Shown here: piece by piece, positions 1 through 6,755 of the stretch
Numbering within the stretch: position 1 is the stretch's first letter
How the letters are laid out: each line of letters opens with the position of its first letter
From: Thermoleophilia bacterium
Lineage (GTDB): Bacteria; Actinomycetota; Thermoleophilia; Gaiellales; Gaiellaceae
NCBI GenBank assembly: GCA_025934335.1
Contig: JAICYG010000010.1
Span: 1 to 26,741 of the forward strand
DNA: 26,741 nt
Direction: 5' to 3'
The notes under the pieces: generated by a model
Told to the model about the DNA's origin: nothing
Seen by the model: the letters and a program-made list of their open reading frames with translations, nothing else
The model's database searches: none
Translations under genes and position numbers: made by a program

Positions 1-654
1 GAGTCGATGGATCTCCCGCTCGGCGTCGTGCTCGGCACGTTCGGCGTCGAGCGCTCGCGCTTCACCTGGCGTGGCCAGGCGGCGCACGCGGGCTCGACGC
101 CGATGGACAAGCGCCGCGACGCGCTCGCCGGCGCGGCGAAGCTCGCGCTCTACATCCGCGAGATCGCGGCGGAGGTCGGCGGCGGTGCCGTCTGCACGTC
201 GGGCGGCGTCGTCTGCAAGCCCGGCATCGTCACCTCGGTCGTCGAGACGGCGGAGCAGCTCCTCGACCAGCGCCACCTCGACGCCTCGTCGCTCGCGCGG
301 ATGCTGGAGCTGGCGCGCGAGGGGGCGGAGCGGTTCGCGCAGGAGGAGAACGTGACGGTCGAGTGGGAGCGGATCTGGAGCATCGAGCCGATCCTCTTCG
401 ACGACACCCTGATCGGCTTTGCCGACGAGGCGATCCGCGAGGTCGCAGGGACGTCGCATCGCCTGCCGTCGGGTCCGCTGCACGACGCCGCGGAGGTCTC
501 GCGAGCGGGCATCCCGACCGTGATGCTGTTCGTCCAGAGCCTCCGCGGGCTCTCCCACACGAAGGTCGAGGACACGAAGCGGGAGCACCTCGAGCTGTCC
601 GTGCAGGCGCTCGACCGGCTGACGGACAAGACGCTCGCCTGGCTCGGTGTCTGA
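1..654 (+). CDS. M20-family Zn-dependent amidohydrolase, 3' part (N-carbamoyl-amino-acid / allantoate amidohydrolase type)
   Basis: The reading frame is open from base 1, so this is the C-terminal 217 residues of a protein whose family is usually about 400 residues long. The segment GVERSRFTWRGQAAHAGSTP, followed by MDKRRDAL, is the start of the dimerisation/lid domain of AllC/HyuC-like M20 hydrolases. Near the end, PSGPLHDA and GLSHTKVED are the conserved stretches that hold the last metal and substrate-binding histidines. Enzymes of this group use two divalent metals to hydrolyse N-carbamoyl amino acids, allantoate or ureidoglycolate in the cytoplasm, releasing ammonia. The substrate cannot be chosen from this part. 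It converges on the ABC ATPase at 706-1896, and its TGA stop lies inside a perfect hairpin. The nearby F420-type oxidoreductase and solute transporter suggest a nitrogen-containing catabolic pathway (inference). Confidence 0.88.
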   Translation, partial: ESMDLPLGVVLGTFGVERSRFTWRGQAAHAGSTPMDKRRDALAGAAKLALYIREIAAEVGGGAVCTSGGVVCKPGIVTSVVETAEQLLDQRHLDASSLARMLELAREGAERFAQEENVTVEWERIWSIEPILFDDTLIGFADEAIREVAGTSHRLPSGPLHDAAEVSRAGIPTVMLFVQSLRGLSHTKVEDTKREHLELSVQALDRLTDKTLAWLGV

Positions 655-675
655 CACCTCGAAGGTGTCAGACAC
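647..675. terminator. perfect 13-bp inverted repeat, likely bidirectional terminator
   Basis: The arms GTGTCTGACACCT (647-659) and AGGTGTCAGACAC (663-675) are perfectly complementary around a 3-nt loop. The stop codon of the M20 hydrolase (652-654) is inside the left arm. There is no T-tract on either side, so intrinsic termination would rely on the stem alone. It lies between convergent genes, where a bidirectional terminator is expected. Confidence 0.6.
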
Positions 676-680
676 GTTCC

Positions 681-707
681 GACGAGCGTGCGTCGAGCGC
701 GCTCGTC
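681..707. terminator. second hairpin in the convergent gap
   Basis: GACGAGCG (681-688) pairs with CGCTCGTC (700-707) around an 11-nt loop that itself contains part of the 12-bp palindrome CGAGCGCGCTCG (694-705). The right arm reaches into the stop codon of the minus-strand ABC ATPase (706-708). It is probably the terminator of that gene. There is no T-tract. Confidence 0.4.
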
Positions 708-1896
708 AGTAGATCCCGTCGCCCGTCCGCAGGTCGAAGAAGTGCAGTCGCGCGGTGTCGACCGAGAGGCGCGCCGGCTCGCCCTCGCGGGCGGTGCTGC
801 CGCGCTGGACGCGCGCGACGAAAGGGCTGCCGTGATGGTGCGTCTGCTCGTCCGCGGCCGCGAGCGCCTCGCGGCCGACCACCTCCCGTACCGCCTCGAC
901 GGTCACCGGTGCCGCGTCGACGGCGAAGTGCAGGTAGATCTCGGAGCCCAGGTCCTCGCGGATATCGACCGTGACGTCGAGCTGCCGGTCATCCGGAGCC
1001 TCGCCGACCGGGTCGTCGACATCCTCGGGGCGGACTCCCAGGGCGACCGTGCTTCCGGCGTAGTCGCGCAGCGAGGGCCGTGAGGAGACGACGGCGTCGG
1101 GCACCGCCAACGCGTGCGGCCCGAAGGCGACGCCGAGCCCGCCGGCGCGCTCGACGAGCTGCGCTTCGACGAGGTTCATGCCGGGTGAGCCGATGAACCC
1201 GGCCACGAACAGGTTGGCCGGCCGGTCGTAGAGCACCTGCGGCCGGTCTGCCTGCTGGAGCAGCCCCGCACGGAGGACGCAGACGCGGTCGCCGAGCGTC
1301 ATCGCCTCGCTCTGGTCGTGCGTGACGTAGATCGTCGTCACGGCCAGGTCGCGCTGGATGCGCGCGATCTCTGCCCGCATCTGCACACGAAGCTTCGCGT
1401 CGAGGTTCGAAAGCGGCTCGTCCATCAGGAACGCCTGCGGCTCGCGCACGATCGCGCGGCCCATCGCGACGCGCTGCCGTTGCCCACCGGAGAGATGTCG
1501 CGGGCGCTTCGTCAGCACCTCGGTGAGTCCCAGCACTCGCGCCGCGCTCTCGACGCGGCGCCTGATCTCGCCACGGTCGAGCCGGCGCATCTTGAGCCCG
1601 AACGCCATGTTGTCGTAGACGTTCATATGCGGGTAGAGCGCGTAGTTCTGGAAGACCATCGCCATGTCGCGCGCCTTCGGAGGCAGGTCGTTGACGATCG
1701 CGCCGCCGACGCGGACCGTGCCGTCCGTGATCGACTCGAGGCCGGCGATCATCCGGAGGGCGCTCGTCTTTCCGCACCCGGACGGGCCGACGAACACGAC
1801 GAGCTCGCCGTCCTCGATCTCGAGGTCGAGCTCATGGACGGCGCGCGTGCCGTCGGCGTAGACCTTCGTCAGCCGGTCGAGCTCGATCGTCGCCAC
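706..1896 (-). CDS. ugpC: ABC transporter ATP-binding protein, UgpC/MalK/MsmX type
   Basis: This 396-residue cytoplasmic ATPase powers a carbohydrate-type (CUT1) importer. Walker A GPSGCGKT is at residues 37-44, the Q-loop FQNYALYPHM at 82-91, the signature LSGGQ at 135-139, Walker B AFLMDEP at 155-161 and the H-loop histidine in VTHD at 193. The roughly 150-residue C-terminal extension (from about residue 240) is the OB-fold/TOBE regulatory region typical of MalK and UgpC. The start is GTG at 1896, giving MATIELDRL, the standard N-terminus of the family. No Shine-Dalgarno sequence precedes it. It is transcribed divergently from the permease pair at 1952-3705, with 55 bp between, and very probably serves them. 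Orphan MsmX-like ATPases can serve several importers, so sharing is possible. Confidence 0.9.
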   Translation of the reverse strand: MATIELDRLTKVYADGTRAVHELDLEIEDGELVVFVGPSGCGKTSALRMIAGLESITDGTVRVGGAIVNDLPPKARDMAMVFQNYALYPHMNVYDNMAFGLKMRRLDRGEIRRRVESAARVLGLTEVLTKRPRHLSGGQRQRVAMGRAIVREPQAFLMDEPLSNLDAKLRVQMRAEIARIQRDLAVTTIYVTHDQSEAMTLGDRVCVLRAGLLQQADRPQVLYDRPANLFVAGFIGSPGMNLVEAQLVERAGGLGVAFGPHALAVPDAVVSSRPSLRDYAGSTVALGVRPEDVDDPVGEAPDDRQLDVTVDIREDLGSEIYLHFAVDAAPVTVEAVREVVGREALAAADEQTHHHGSPFVARVQRGSTAREGEPARLSVDTARLHFFDLRTGDGIY

Positions 1897-1914
1897 GGGG
1901 TGCGAGCTGTTCGT

Positions 1915-1926
1915 GTTGCGTGCAAC
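1915..1926. promoter_or_regulatory. operator-like inverted repeat near the -35 region
   Basis: GTTGC-GT-GCAAC is a 5-bp inverted repeat in the divergent gap between the ATPase and the permease operon. It covers the best -35 candidate (TTGCGT, 1916-1921) of the permease promoter. It does not match the operator pair seen in the LacI-controlled locus further downstream, so a different regulator is likely. Confidence 0.35.
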
Positions 1927-1930
1927 GAAG

Positions 1931-1947
1931 GCGCGATATTATCGCGC
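1931..1947. promoter_or_regulatory. perfect 17-bp palindrome over the -10 box of a leaderless promoter
   Basis: GCGCGATA-T-TATCGCGC is a perfect 8-bp inverted repeat with a single central base. The hexamer TATTAT (1937-1942) inside it is the best -10 box in the gap. It ends 9 nt before the ATG at 1952, so transcription would begin at or next to the start codon and the mRNA would be leaderless. Protein bound at this palindrome would block RNA polymerase directly. The regulator is not encoded in the window as far as I can tell. Confidence 0.5.
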
Positions 1948-1951
1948 TCCG

Positions 1952-2875
1952 ATGCGAGTAGAGACCGGGGTCCGACGGTCACGCTACCGCTACGCGCTCG
2001 AGCGTCAGGGAGTGCTTGCCACGGTCCTGATCTCGCCTGCGGTGCTCTTCATCGGTGCGCTGGTCGGGGTCCCCCTCGTGCTCGCCGTCTATCTGAGCTT
2101 CACCGACGCGACTGCGGGCTCGCTGAGCGGCAACTGGGTGGGCCTCGCCAACTTCCGGTCGGCGCTCCACGACCAGGTCTTCCGCGACGCGCTCTGGCAC
2201 ACGTTCCTCTTCACCGCCATCTCCCAGGCGGTGGTGATCGTCGTCGCCGGCCTGCTCGCGCACGCGCTCGTTCGCAGCTTCCGCGGCCGGTGGCTGATCC
2301 GCTTCGTGATCCTGTTGCCGTGGGCAGCGCCGATCGCGCTGACGGCGATCGGCTTCCTCTGGTTCTACGACCCGCAGGCGAGCATCTTCACGTGGTTCCT
2401 CGAGCACCTGCACATCACCTCGCCGCAGAACCGCCCGAACTGGCTCGGGACGCCGCACGCGGCGATGTCGTCGATCATCACCGTCCAGGCCTGGCGGACG
2501 ATCCCCTTCGCGACCGTGATCTTCCTCGCCGGCGTCTCGTCGATCCCGCAGGAGGTCGACGACGCCGCCGCGATGGACGGCGCGACCGGCCTGCGGAAGT
2601 TCTGGCACGTGTCGCTGCCGCTGCAGTTGCCGATCGCGCTCGTGGCGGTGCTGTTCGGCATCGTCTTCACGGCGACGGACATGGTCGTGCCGTACATCCT
2701 CACGAACGGCGGCCCGTTCAACTCGACTCAGGTGCTGACGACGTGGGCGTTCCAGACGGGAATCAACGCCGGCAACATCGGTGAGGGTGCGGCGATCGCG
2801 CTCTTCATGCTGCCGTTCCTCGCTGCGGTGGTCGTGGGGATGCTCGTCTTCGCCCGCCGGGCGGAGGTGACCTGA
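1952..2875 (+). CDS. ABC transporter permease, MalF/UgpA type (CUT1)
   Basis: This 307-residue inner-membrane permease has about six transmembrane segments, the first at roughly residues 21-47. The EAA loop that docks on the ATPase is at residues 201-222 (EVDDAAAMDGATGLRKFWHV followed by SL), with the G at the canonical position. I chose ATG at 1952 over an in-frame GTG at 1913. The extra 13 residues from the GTG are not family-like, and the ATG lies 9 nt after a TATTAT box, consistent with a leaderless mRNA; no ribosome-binding site precedes either codon. Its stop overlaps the next permease by one base (TGATG). With the second permease, the binding protein and the divergent ATPase it forms a complete importer. 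Confidence 0.9.
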   Translation: MRVETGVRRSRYRYALERQGVLATVLISPAVLFIGALVGVPLVLAVYLSFTDATAGSLSGNWVGLANFRSALHDQVFRDALWHTFLFTAISQAVVIVVAGLLAHALVRSFRGRWLIRFVILLPWAAPIALTAIGFLWFYDPQASIFTWFLEHLHITSPQNRPNWLGTPHAAMSSIITVQAWRTIPFATVIFLAGVSSIPQEVDDAAAMDGATGLRKFWHVSLPLQLPIALVAVLFGIVFTATDMVVPYILTNGGPFNSTQVLTTWAFQTGINAGNIGEGAAIALFMLPFLAAVVVGMLVFARRAEVT

Positions 2876-3705
2876 TGCCGTCGCCGTGGCGCCACAAGCT
2901 GTTCGCGTACGCGGTCACGATCCCGTTTGCCGTCCTCCTGGGCTTCCCGTTCGTCTGGATGGCGGTCACGTCGCTCAAGCCGGAGTACCAGGTGTACGAC
3001 CCGACCAAGGTGTGGAGCTTCCATCCGACGCTCGCGAGCTACGGGTTCCTCTTCCACCACACGGGCTACCTGCGGTGGCTACGCAACTCGTGCCTGGTGG
3101 GCCTGGCCGTCGTCGTCATCACCCTCGTCGTGGCGCTGCCGGCCGGCTACGCCCTCGCGCGCCTCGCCGGCCGCGTCGGGAGGACTCTCGGGGTGGCCAT
3201 CTTCCTGACGTACCTCGTGCCGCCGACGCTCCTCTTCCTGCCGCTCTCGCGCGTCGTCGCCCAGTACCTGCACCTGAGCGACCGGCTGTGGGCGCTGATC
3301 GTGGTCTACCCCTCGTTCACGATCCCCTTCGCGATCTGGCTGCTGATGGGGTTCTTCAAGACCATCCCGCAGGAGCTCGAGGACGCGGCGCTGATCGACG
3401 GCTGCTCGCGGCTCGGCGCCCTCGTGCGGATCGTCTTCCCGATCTCGCTGCCCGGGATCCTGACCGTCGTCATCTTCACCTTCTCGCTGGTCGTCAACGA
3501 GTTCGTCTACGCGATCACCTTCATCTCGAGCTCCACCAACCGCACGGTCGCCGTCGGAGTCCCCACCGACCTGATCCGCGGCGATCTCTTCAACTGGCCC
3601 GGGATCATGGCGGCGATCCTGATCCCGAGCATCCCGCTCGCCCTCGTCTACAACGCGTTCCTGAACAGGTTCATCGCCGGCTTCACCGGCGGTGCGTTCC
3701 GCTAG
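2875..3705 (+). CDS. ABC transporter permease, MalG/UgpE type (CUT1)
   Basis: This 276-residue inner-membrane permease is the second subunit of the importer. The N-terminal segment AVTIPFAVLLGFPFVWMAVT followed by SLKP is the standard opening of MalG-type proteins. The EAA loop is at residues 167-192 (QELEDAALIDGCSRLGALVR and following). The ATG shares one base with the stop of the upstream permease, so the two are translationally coupled and made in equal amounts, as expected for a heterodimeric membrane pore. The binding protein follows 17 bp later. The substrate cannot be read from the permease sequence. Confidence 0.9.
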   Translation: MPSPWRHKLFAYAVTIPFAVLLGFPFVWMAVTSLKPEYQVYDPTKVWSFHPTLASYGFLFHHTGYLRWLRNSCLVGLAVVVITLVVALPAGYALARLAGRVGRTLGVAIFLTYLVPPTLLFLPLSRVVAQYLHLSDRLWALIVVYPSFTIPFAIWLLMGFFKTIPQELEDAALIDGCSRLGALVRIVFPISLPGILTVVIFTFSLVVNEFVYAITFISSSTNRTVAVGVPTDLIRGDLFNWPGIMAAILIPSIPLALVYNAFLNRFIAGFTGGAFR

Positions 3706-3710
3706 GCGGA

Positions 3711-3718
3711 AAGGAGGT
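3711..3718 (+). promoter_or_regulatory. strong Shine-Dalgarno for the binding protein
   Basis: AAGGAGGT, four bases before the ATG at 3723, is a near-perfect anti-16S match. It fixes the start of the binding protein and contrasts with the absent site for the first permease of the same operon. Confidence 0.8.
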
Positions 3719-3722
3719 AGGG

Positions 3723-5111
3723 ATGGACACGACGGACGGCGCTACCCCCATCGGCAGCGACCGCATCACCCGGCGCGACCTCATCAAGAAGGCGGGTGCC
3801 GGAGCACTCGCGCTCGGCGTGGCGGGGGCCGCCGCGCCGTACTCGTTCGCCGGCCCGCTTCGGCACAAGGGCCGGTGGCTCAAGGGCGACCTCTCGATCA
3901 TCCAGTGGGTCCACTTCGTCCCGTCGTACGACGACTGGTTCGACAAGACGTGGTGCGTCCAGTGGGGCCAACGCAACGACGTCCAGGTCAACGTCGAGCA
4001 CATCAACAACACGCTGCTCGACACCCGTGCCGCTGCGGAGGTGGCGGCGCAGAGCGGTCACGACCTGTTCATGAACCTCCACCCCATGTCGTCCTACGAG
4101 GACCAGGTGATCAACCATGCCTCGATCGTCCACGAGATCGAGCGCAAGGTCGGGAAGTACAGCGACCTCGGCCGCCTCTCCACCTACAACCCGAAGACGA
4201 AGAAGTACTTCGCCGTCTCCGACAACTATGTCCCGGATCCGGTCGTCTGGCGGCACGACCTCTGGAACGACGTCGGCGAGTCGCCCGCAACGTGGGACGA
4301 CGTCCGCAAGGCGGCTCCCAAGCTGAAGCAGCACGGCCACCCGATCGGGATCGGGCAGTCGCAGGAGCTCGACTCGAACATGGCCCTGCTGGCATTCCTG
4401 ATGTGCTTCGGCGGCTTCGTCCAGGACGAGCACAACCGACCGACGCTCTACACGAAGAAGACGGTGGACGCCGTGAAGTTCATGGCCGACCTCTACAAGC
4501 GTGGCGAGGACTCCGCGATCTTCGGCTGGAACCCGGCGTCGAACAACAACTACCTGTACGCAGGCACCGCCTCGATGATCCTGAACGCCGTCTCGGCGAC
4601 GCGCACCCCGGAGGACCTGAACCTGCCGTTCTCGGACAACCTCTGGATCTGGCCGATCCCGCGCGGCCCGCACGGCCGCCTGGGGCTCGAGCACGTGATG
4701 GGGGCGTACAGCATCTGGAAGTTCGCGAAGAACAAGGAGAACGCGGAGCAGTTCCTCGCGGACCTCTGCATCAACTACAAGCAGGCGACGCTCGCGTCGA
4801 AGCTCTACAACTTCCCGAGCTTCCCGGGCGCCTTCCCGTTCAAGCAGATCCGAAAGGCGGCAGCCGCCGATAAGCACAAGCCGCTCGGCAAGTACACGAT
4901 CCTGACGACGATCGCGGAGAAGTACACGCACAACATCGGCTACCCCGGCACCACGAACGCCGCGATGGACGAGGTCTTCTCGAAGTACCTCATCCCGCAG
5001 ATGTTCGCCCAGGTCTCGCAGGGGAAGCTGGACGCGAACACCTCCGTCCGCGACACGAATAGCGTCGTCAAGGACATCTACGCCAAGTGGAAGCAGCGCG
5101 GGAAGATTTAG
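3723..5111 (+). CDS. extracellular solute-binding protein with twin-arginine signal
   Basis: This 462-residue family-1 binding protein captures the substrate outside the membrane for the importer. The N-terminus has a twin-arginine motif (TRRDLIKKAG, Arg17-Arg18) followed by the hydrophobic stretch ALALGVAGAAA (about residues 29-39). It is therefore probably exported folded through the Tat system rather than Sec. No lipobox cysteine is visible, so how it stays at the cell surface is unclear. The ATG at 3723 is preceded by the strongest ribosome-binding site in the window (AAGGAGGT, 3711-3718), which fits the need for an excess of binding protein over permease. A strong hairpin follows the stop. 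Binding proteins of this size usually take oligosaccharides or polyols, but the neighbours hint at a nitrogenous compound. Confidence 0.88.
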   Translation: MDTTDGATPIGSDRITRRDLIKKAGAGALALGVAGAAAPYSFAGPLRHKGRWLKGDLSIIQWVHFVPSYDDWFDKTWCVQWGQRNDVQVNVEHINNTLLDTRAAAEVAAQSGHDLFMNLHPMSSYEDQVINHASIVHEIERKVGKYSDLGRLSTYNPKTKKYFAVSDNYVPDPVVWRHDLWNDVGESPATWDDVRKAAPKLKQHGHPIGIGQSQELDSNMALLAFLMCFGGFVQDEHNRPTLYTKKTVDAVKFMADLYKRGEDSAIFGWNPASNNNYLYAGTASMILNAVSATRTPEDLNLPFSDNLWIWPIPRGPHGRLGLEHVMGAYSIWKFAKNKENAEQFLADLCINYKQATLASKLYNFPSFPGAFPFKQIRKAAAADKHKPLGKYTILTTIAEKYTHNIGYPGTTNAAMDEVFSKYLIPQMFAQVSQGKLDANTSVRDTNSVVKDIYAKWKQRGKI

Positions 5112-5117
5112 ATGCAG

Positions 5118-5149
5118 GCGGAACGGGCCCGGCGACGGGCCCGTTCCGC
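5118..5149 (+). terminator. transporter operon terminator
   Basis: A perfect 13-bp stem, GCGGAACGGGCCC (5118-5130) with GGGCCCGTTCCGC (5137-5149), encloses the loop GGCGAC six bases after the binding-protein stop. It has no T-tract. It also abuts the 3' end of the minus-strand pseudogene (stop at 5149-5151), so it could end transcription from both sides. Confidence 0.7.
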
Positions 5150-5597
5150 TACCGGAGAACCATGGGAACGACAGGGTTCGCGAGCACGCCGATCCCCTCC
5201 ACCTCGACCTCGGCCGTGTCGCCGGGCGAGCGACACCTTCGGGTCGCGCGCCCAGCCGACGCCGGGCGGCGTCCGGTCAGGATCAGGTCGCCGGGCTCGA
5301 GCGTGAACACGTTCGAGCAGAACGAGACGAGGAACGGCACGGAGAAGATCAGGCTGCGGGTGTTGCCGTCCTGCAGCACCTCGCCGTTCAGGCGCTGCAC
5401 CCGTCCCGCCGTCCCGCCCTCGATGCACAGCTCCGCCTCGGCGTCGACGTGCGTCGCCTCCGGGGGATCATGATCGGCTCCCCGGGCCCGACGAGCGTGT
5501 TCTCGAACTTCCCGAAGAGGAGCGGCTCCGTCGGCGGATCGTCCCCCGGCTCCGCTGCGTGCTCGGCGTAGTTGCGCCCGATGCAGATGATCTTCAT
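5149..5597 (-). pseudogene. fumarylacetoacetate hydrolase (FAH) family protein, degenerate
   Basis: The start MKIICIGRNYAEHAAEPGDD (ATG at 5597) is the typical opening of FAH-family hydrolases/decarboxylases such as YcgM. After GEPIMIP (about 5470) the homology moves to another frame (EATHVDAEAELCIEGG). It then jumps to NGEVLQDGNT and the late motif TLEPGDLILTG, moves briefly to a third frame (TPPGVGWARDPKVSLA) and returns for TAEVEVEGIGVLANPVV. So there are three frame changes. About 70-90 residues are also missing between the metal-binding EAEL motif and NGEV, including the aspartate that completes the metal site. One frame change falls at a GGGGG run and could be a sequencing error, but the internal deletion cannot. 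I call it a decaying remnant of a catabolic gene belonging to the surrounding cluster. This fills the 546-bp gap between the binding protein and the oxidoreductase. Confidence 0.82.
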
Positions 5598-5615
5598 TCC
5601 CCGATCTCGACGCAC

Positions 5616-5621
5616 TAGGCT
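5616..5621 (+). promoter_or_regulatory. candidate -10 box for the oxidoreductase
   Basis: TAGGCT resembles the actinobacterial TANNNT -10 box and lies 36 bp before the ATG at 5658. No convincing -35 hexamer is visible (TTCATT at 5593-5598 is weak). The resulting leader would contain the Shine-Dalgarno GAGGAGGA (5646-5653). Confidence 0.35.
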
Positions 5622-5657
5622 GGAGGCACCGCGAGCGACCGCGACGAGGAGGAACCA

Positions 5658-6680
5658 ATGCCCCTGAGCTTCGGCGTCACCGTCCTGCCCGACCCGCCCT
5701 ACCAGCGGATGATCGAGTTGATCCAGCTCGCGGAACGGCAGGGCTTCGAGTACGCGTGGACCTACGACTCGCACGTGCTCTGGCAGGAGTCGATTCCGAC
5801 GCTCGCGCTCACGGCGGACCGCACGACGAAGATCAGGCTCGGCCACATGGTCACGAACCCGGGCACGCGCGAGCCGACGGTGCTCGCGAGCGCCTACGCG
5901 ACGCTGCACGACATCTCGAACGGGCGCATGGTGATGGGCATCGGCCGCGGCGACTCCGCCCGGCGCTACATCAACCAGCAGCCGGTGAAGGTCGCGGAGT
6001 TCGAAACGGCGCTGAAGATGATCAAGCCGTTCATGAACGGCAAGGAGGTGCACTGGAACGACAAGGACCTCCAGCTCAAGTGGGTGCGGCCCGAGCTGCC
6101 GGAGATCGAGATGCACGTCGCCGGCTACGGGCCGAAGGCGCTCGCCGTCGCGGGCCGGCAGGGCGACGGCGTGATCATCCAGCTCGCCGACCCGGACATC
6201 ATCCAGTGGATCATGGCCACGGCGCGGAAGGCGGCCGAGGAGGCGGGGCGCGACCCGGACGCGCTCAAGTGCATCGTCAGCGCCCCGAGCCACGTCGGCG
6301 ACGATCTCGCGGACGCGCGCGAGCAGGTGCGGTGGTTTCCGGCGATGGTCTCGAACCACGTCCAGGACCTGATCGACCGCTACGGCGCCGACGGCAGCAC
6401 AGTCCCGAAGGCGCTCACCGAGTACGTCCTCGCGCGCAAGTTCTACGACTACAACGAGCACTCGCGCGTCGGCGCGAAGCACGGCGAGTTCGTCACCGAC
6501 GAGATCTGCGACCGCTTCTGTGTGATCGGCGACGTCGACCGCTGCAAGCAGAAGCTGCGGGAGCTCGAGAACGTCGGCGTCGACCAGTTCAACATCTACC
6601 TGATGACGCAGGGGCAGGAGGAGACGCTGCAGGCCTACGGCGACGGGATCATCCCGGAGCTGGCCGGCTTGCCCGCATAA
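5658..6680 (+). CDS. luciferase-like (LLM class) F420-dependent-type oxidoreductase
   Basis: This 340-residue TIM-barrel protein of the bacterial luciferase superfamily probably uses reduced F420 or FMN. The family is seen in the N-terminal strand (SFGVTVLPDPP), FEYAWTYDSHVLW at residues 31-43, IRLGHMVTNPGTREPTVLAS around 58-77, and GRMVMGIGRGDSA around 92-104, all typical of F420-dependent members. To my knowledge it most resembles the subgroup labelled TIGR03842 (CPS_4043 family), often found beside hydantoinase/dihydropyrimidinase genes; this is from memory and unchecked. The start is supported by GAGGAGGA at 5646-5653. With the M20 amidohydrolase and the transporter upstream, it suggests breakdown of a pyrimidine-, hydantoin- or ureide-like compound. 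The exact reaction is not inferable. Confidence 0.85.
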   Translation: MPLSFGVTVLPDPPYQRMIELIQLAERQGFEYAWTYDSHVLWQESIPTLALTADRTTKIRLGHMVTNPGTREPTVLASAYATLHDISNGRMVMGIGRGDSARRYINQQPVKVAEFETALKMIKPFMNGKEVHWNDKDLQLKWVRPELPEIEMHVAGYGPKALAVAGRQGDGVIIQLADPDIIQWIMATARKAAEEAGRDPDALKCIVSAPSHVGDDLADAREQVRWFPAMVSNHVQDLIDRYGADGSTVPKALTEYVLARKFYDYNEHSRVGAKHGEFVTDEICDRFCVIGDVDRCKQKLRELENVGVDQFNIYLMTQGQEETLQAYGDGIIPELAGLPA

Positions 6681-6705
6681 GTAGGGGCGTCCTCAGGGTT
6701 GATCG

Positions 6706-6717
6706 GGGGTTAACCCC
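6706..6717. promoter_or_regulatory. 12-bp perfect palindrome upstream of the ABC exporter-like operon
   Basis: GGGGTTAACCCC is perfectly symmetric and ends 25 bp before the candidate -10 box at 6743, so it sits just upstream of the expected -35 position. GGGTT also occurs once more nearby (6696-6700). It looks like the site of a dimeric regulator. No regulator gene adjoins it. Confidence 0.4.
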
Positions 6718-6742
6718 ACTGTCGCGCGTCGGGGCGAGCCGC

Positions 6743-6748
6743 TAGCCT
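6743..6748 (+). promoter_or_regulatory. -10 box of a leaderless promoter
   Basis: TAGCCT lies 7 nt before the ATG at 6756. With initiation 6-8 nt after the box, the mRNA would begin at the start codon. No Shine-Dalgarno sequence is present, which agrees with this. Confidence 0.45.
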
Positions 6749-6755
6749 CGTCGCC

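Noticed and set aside
1915..1926. Third copy of the TGTGGNNACGNTNNCAC operator in the first transporter gap
   Set aside because: Aligned on the ACG core it matches at too few positions; symmetry is centred on AC/GT, not CG.
1913..1951. GTG at 1913 as the start of the first permease
   Set aside because: It lies upstream of the -10 box and within the likely operator region, and adds residues not typical of the family. ATG 1952 fits the leaderless spacing.
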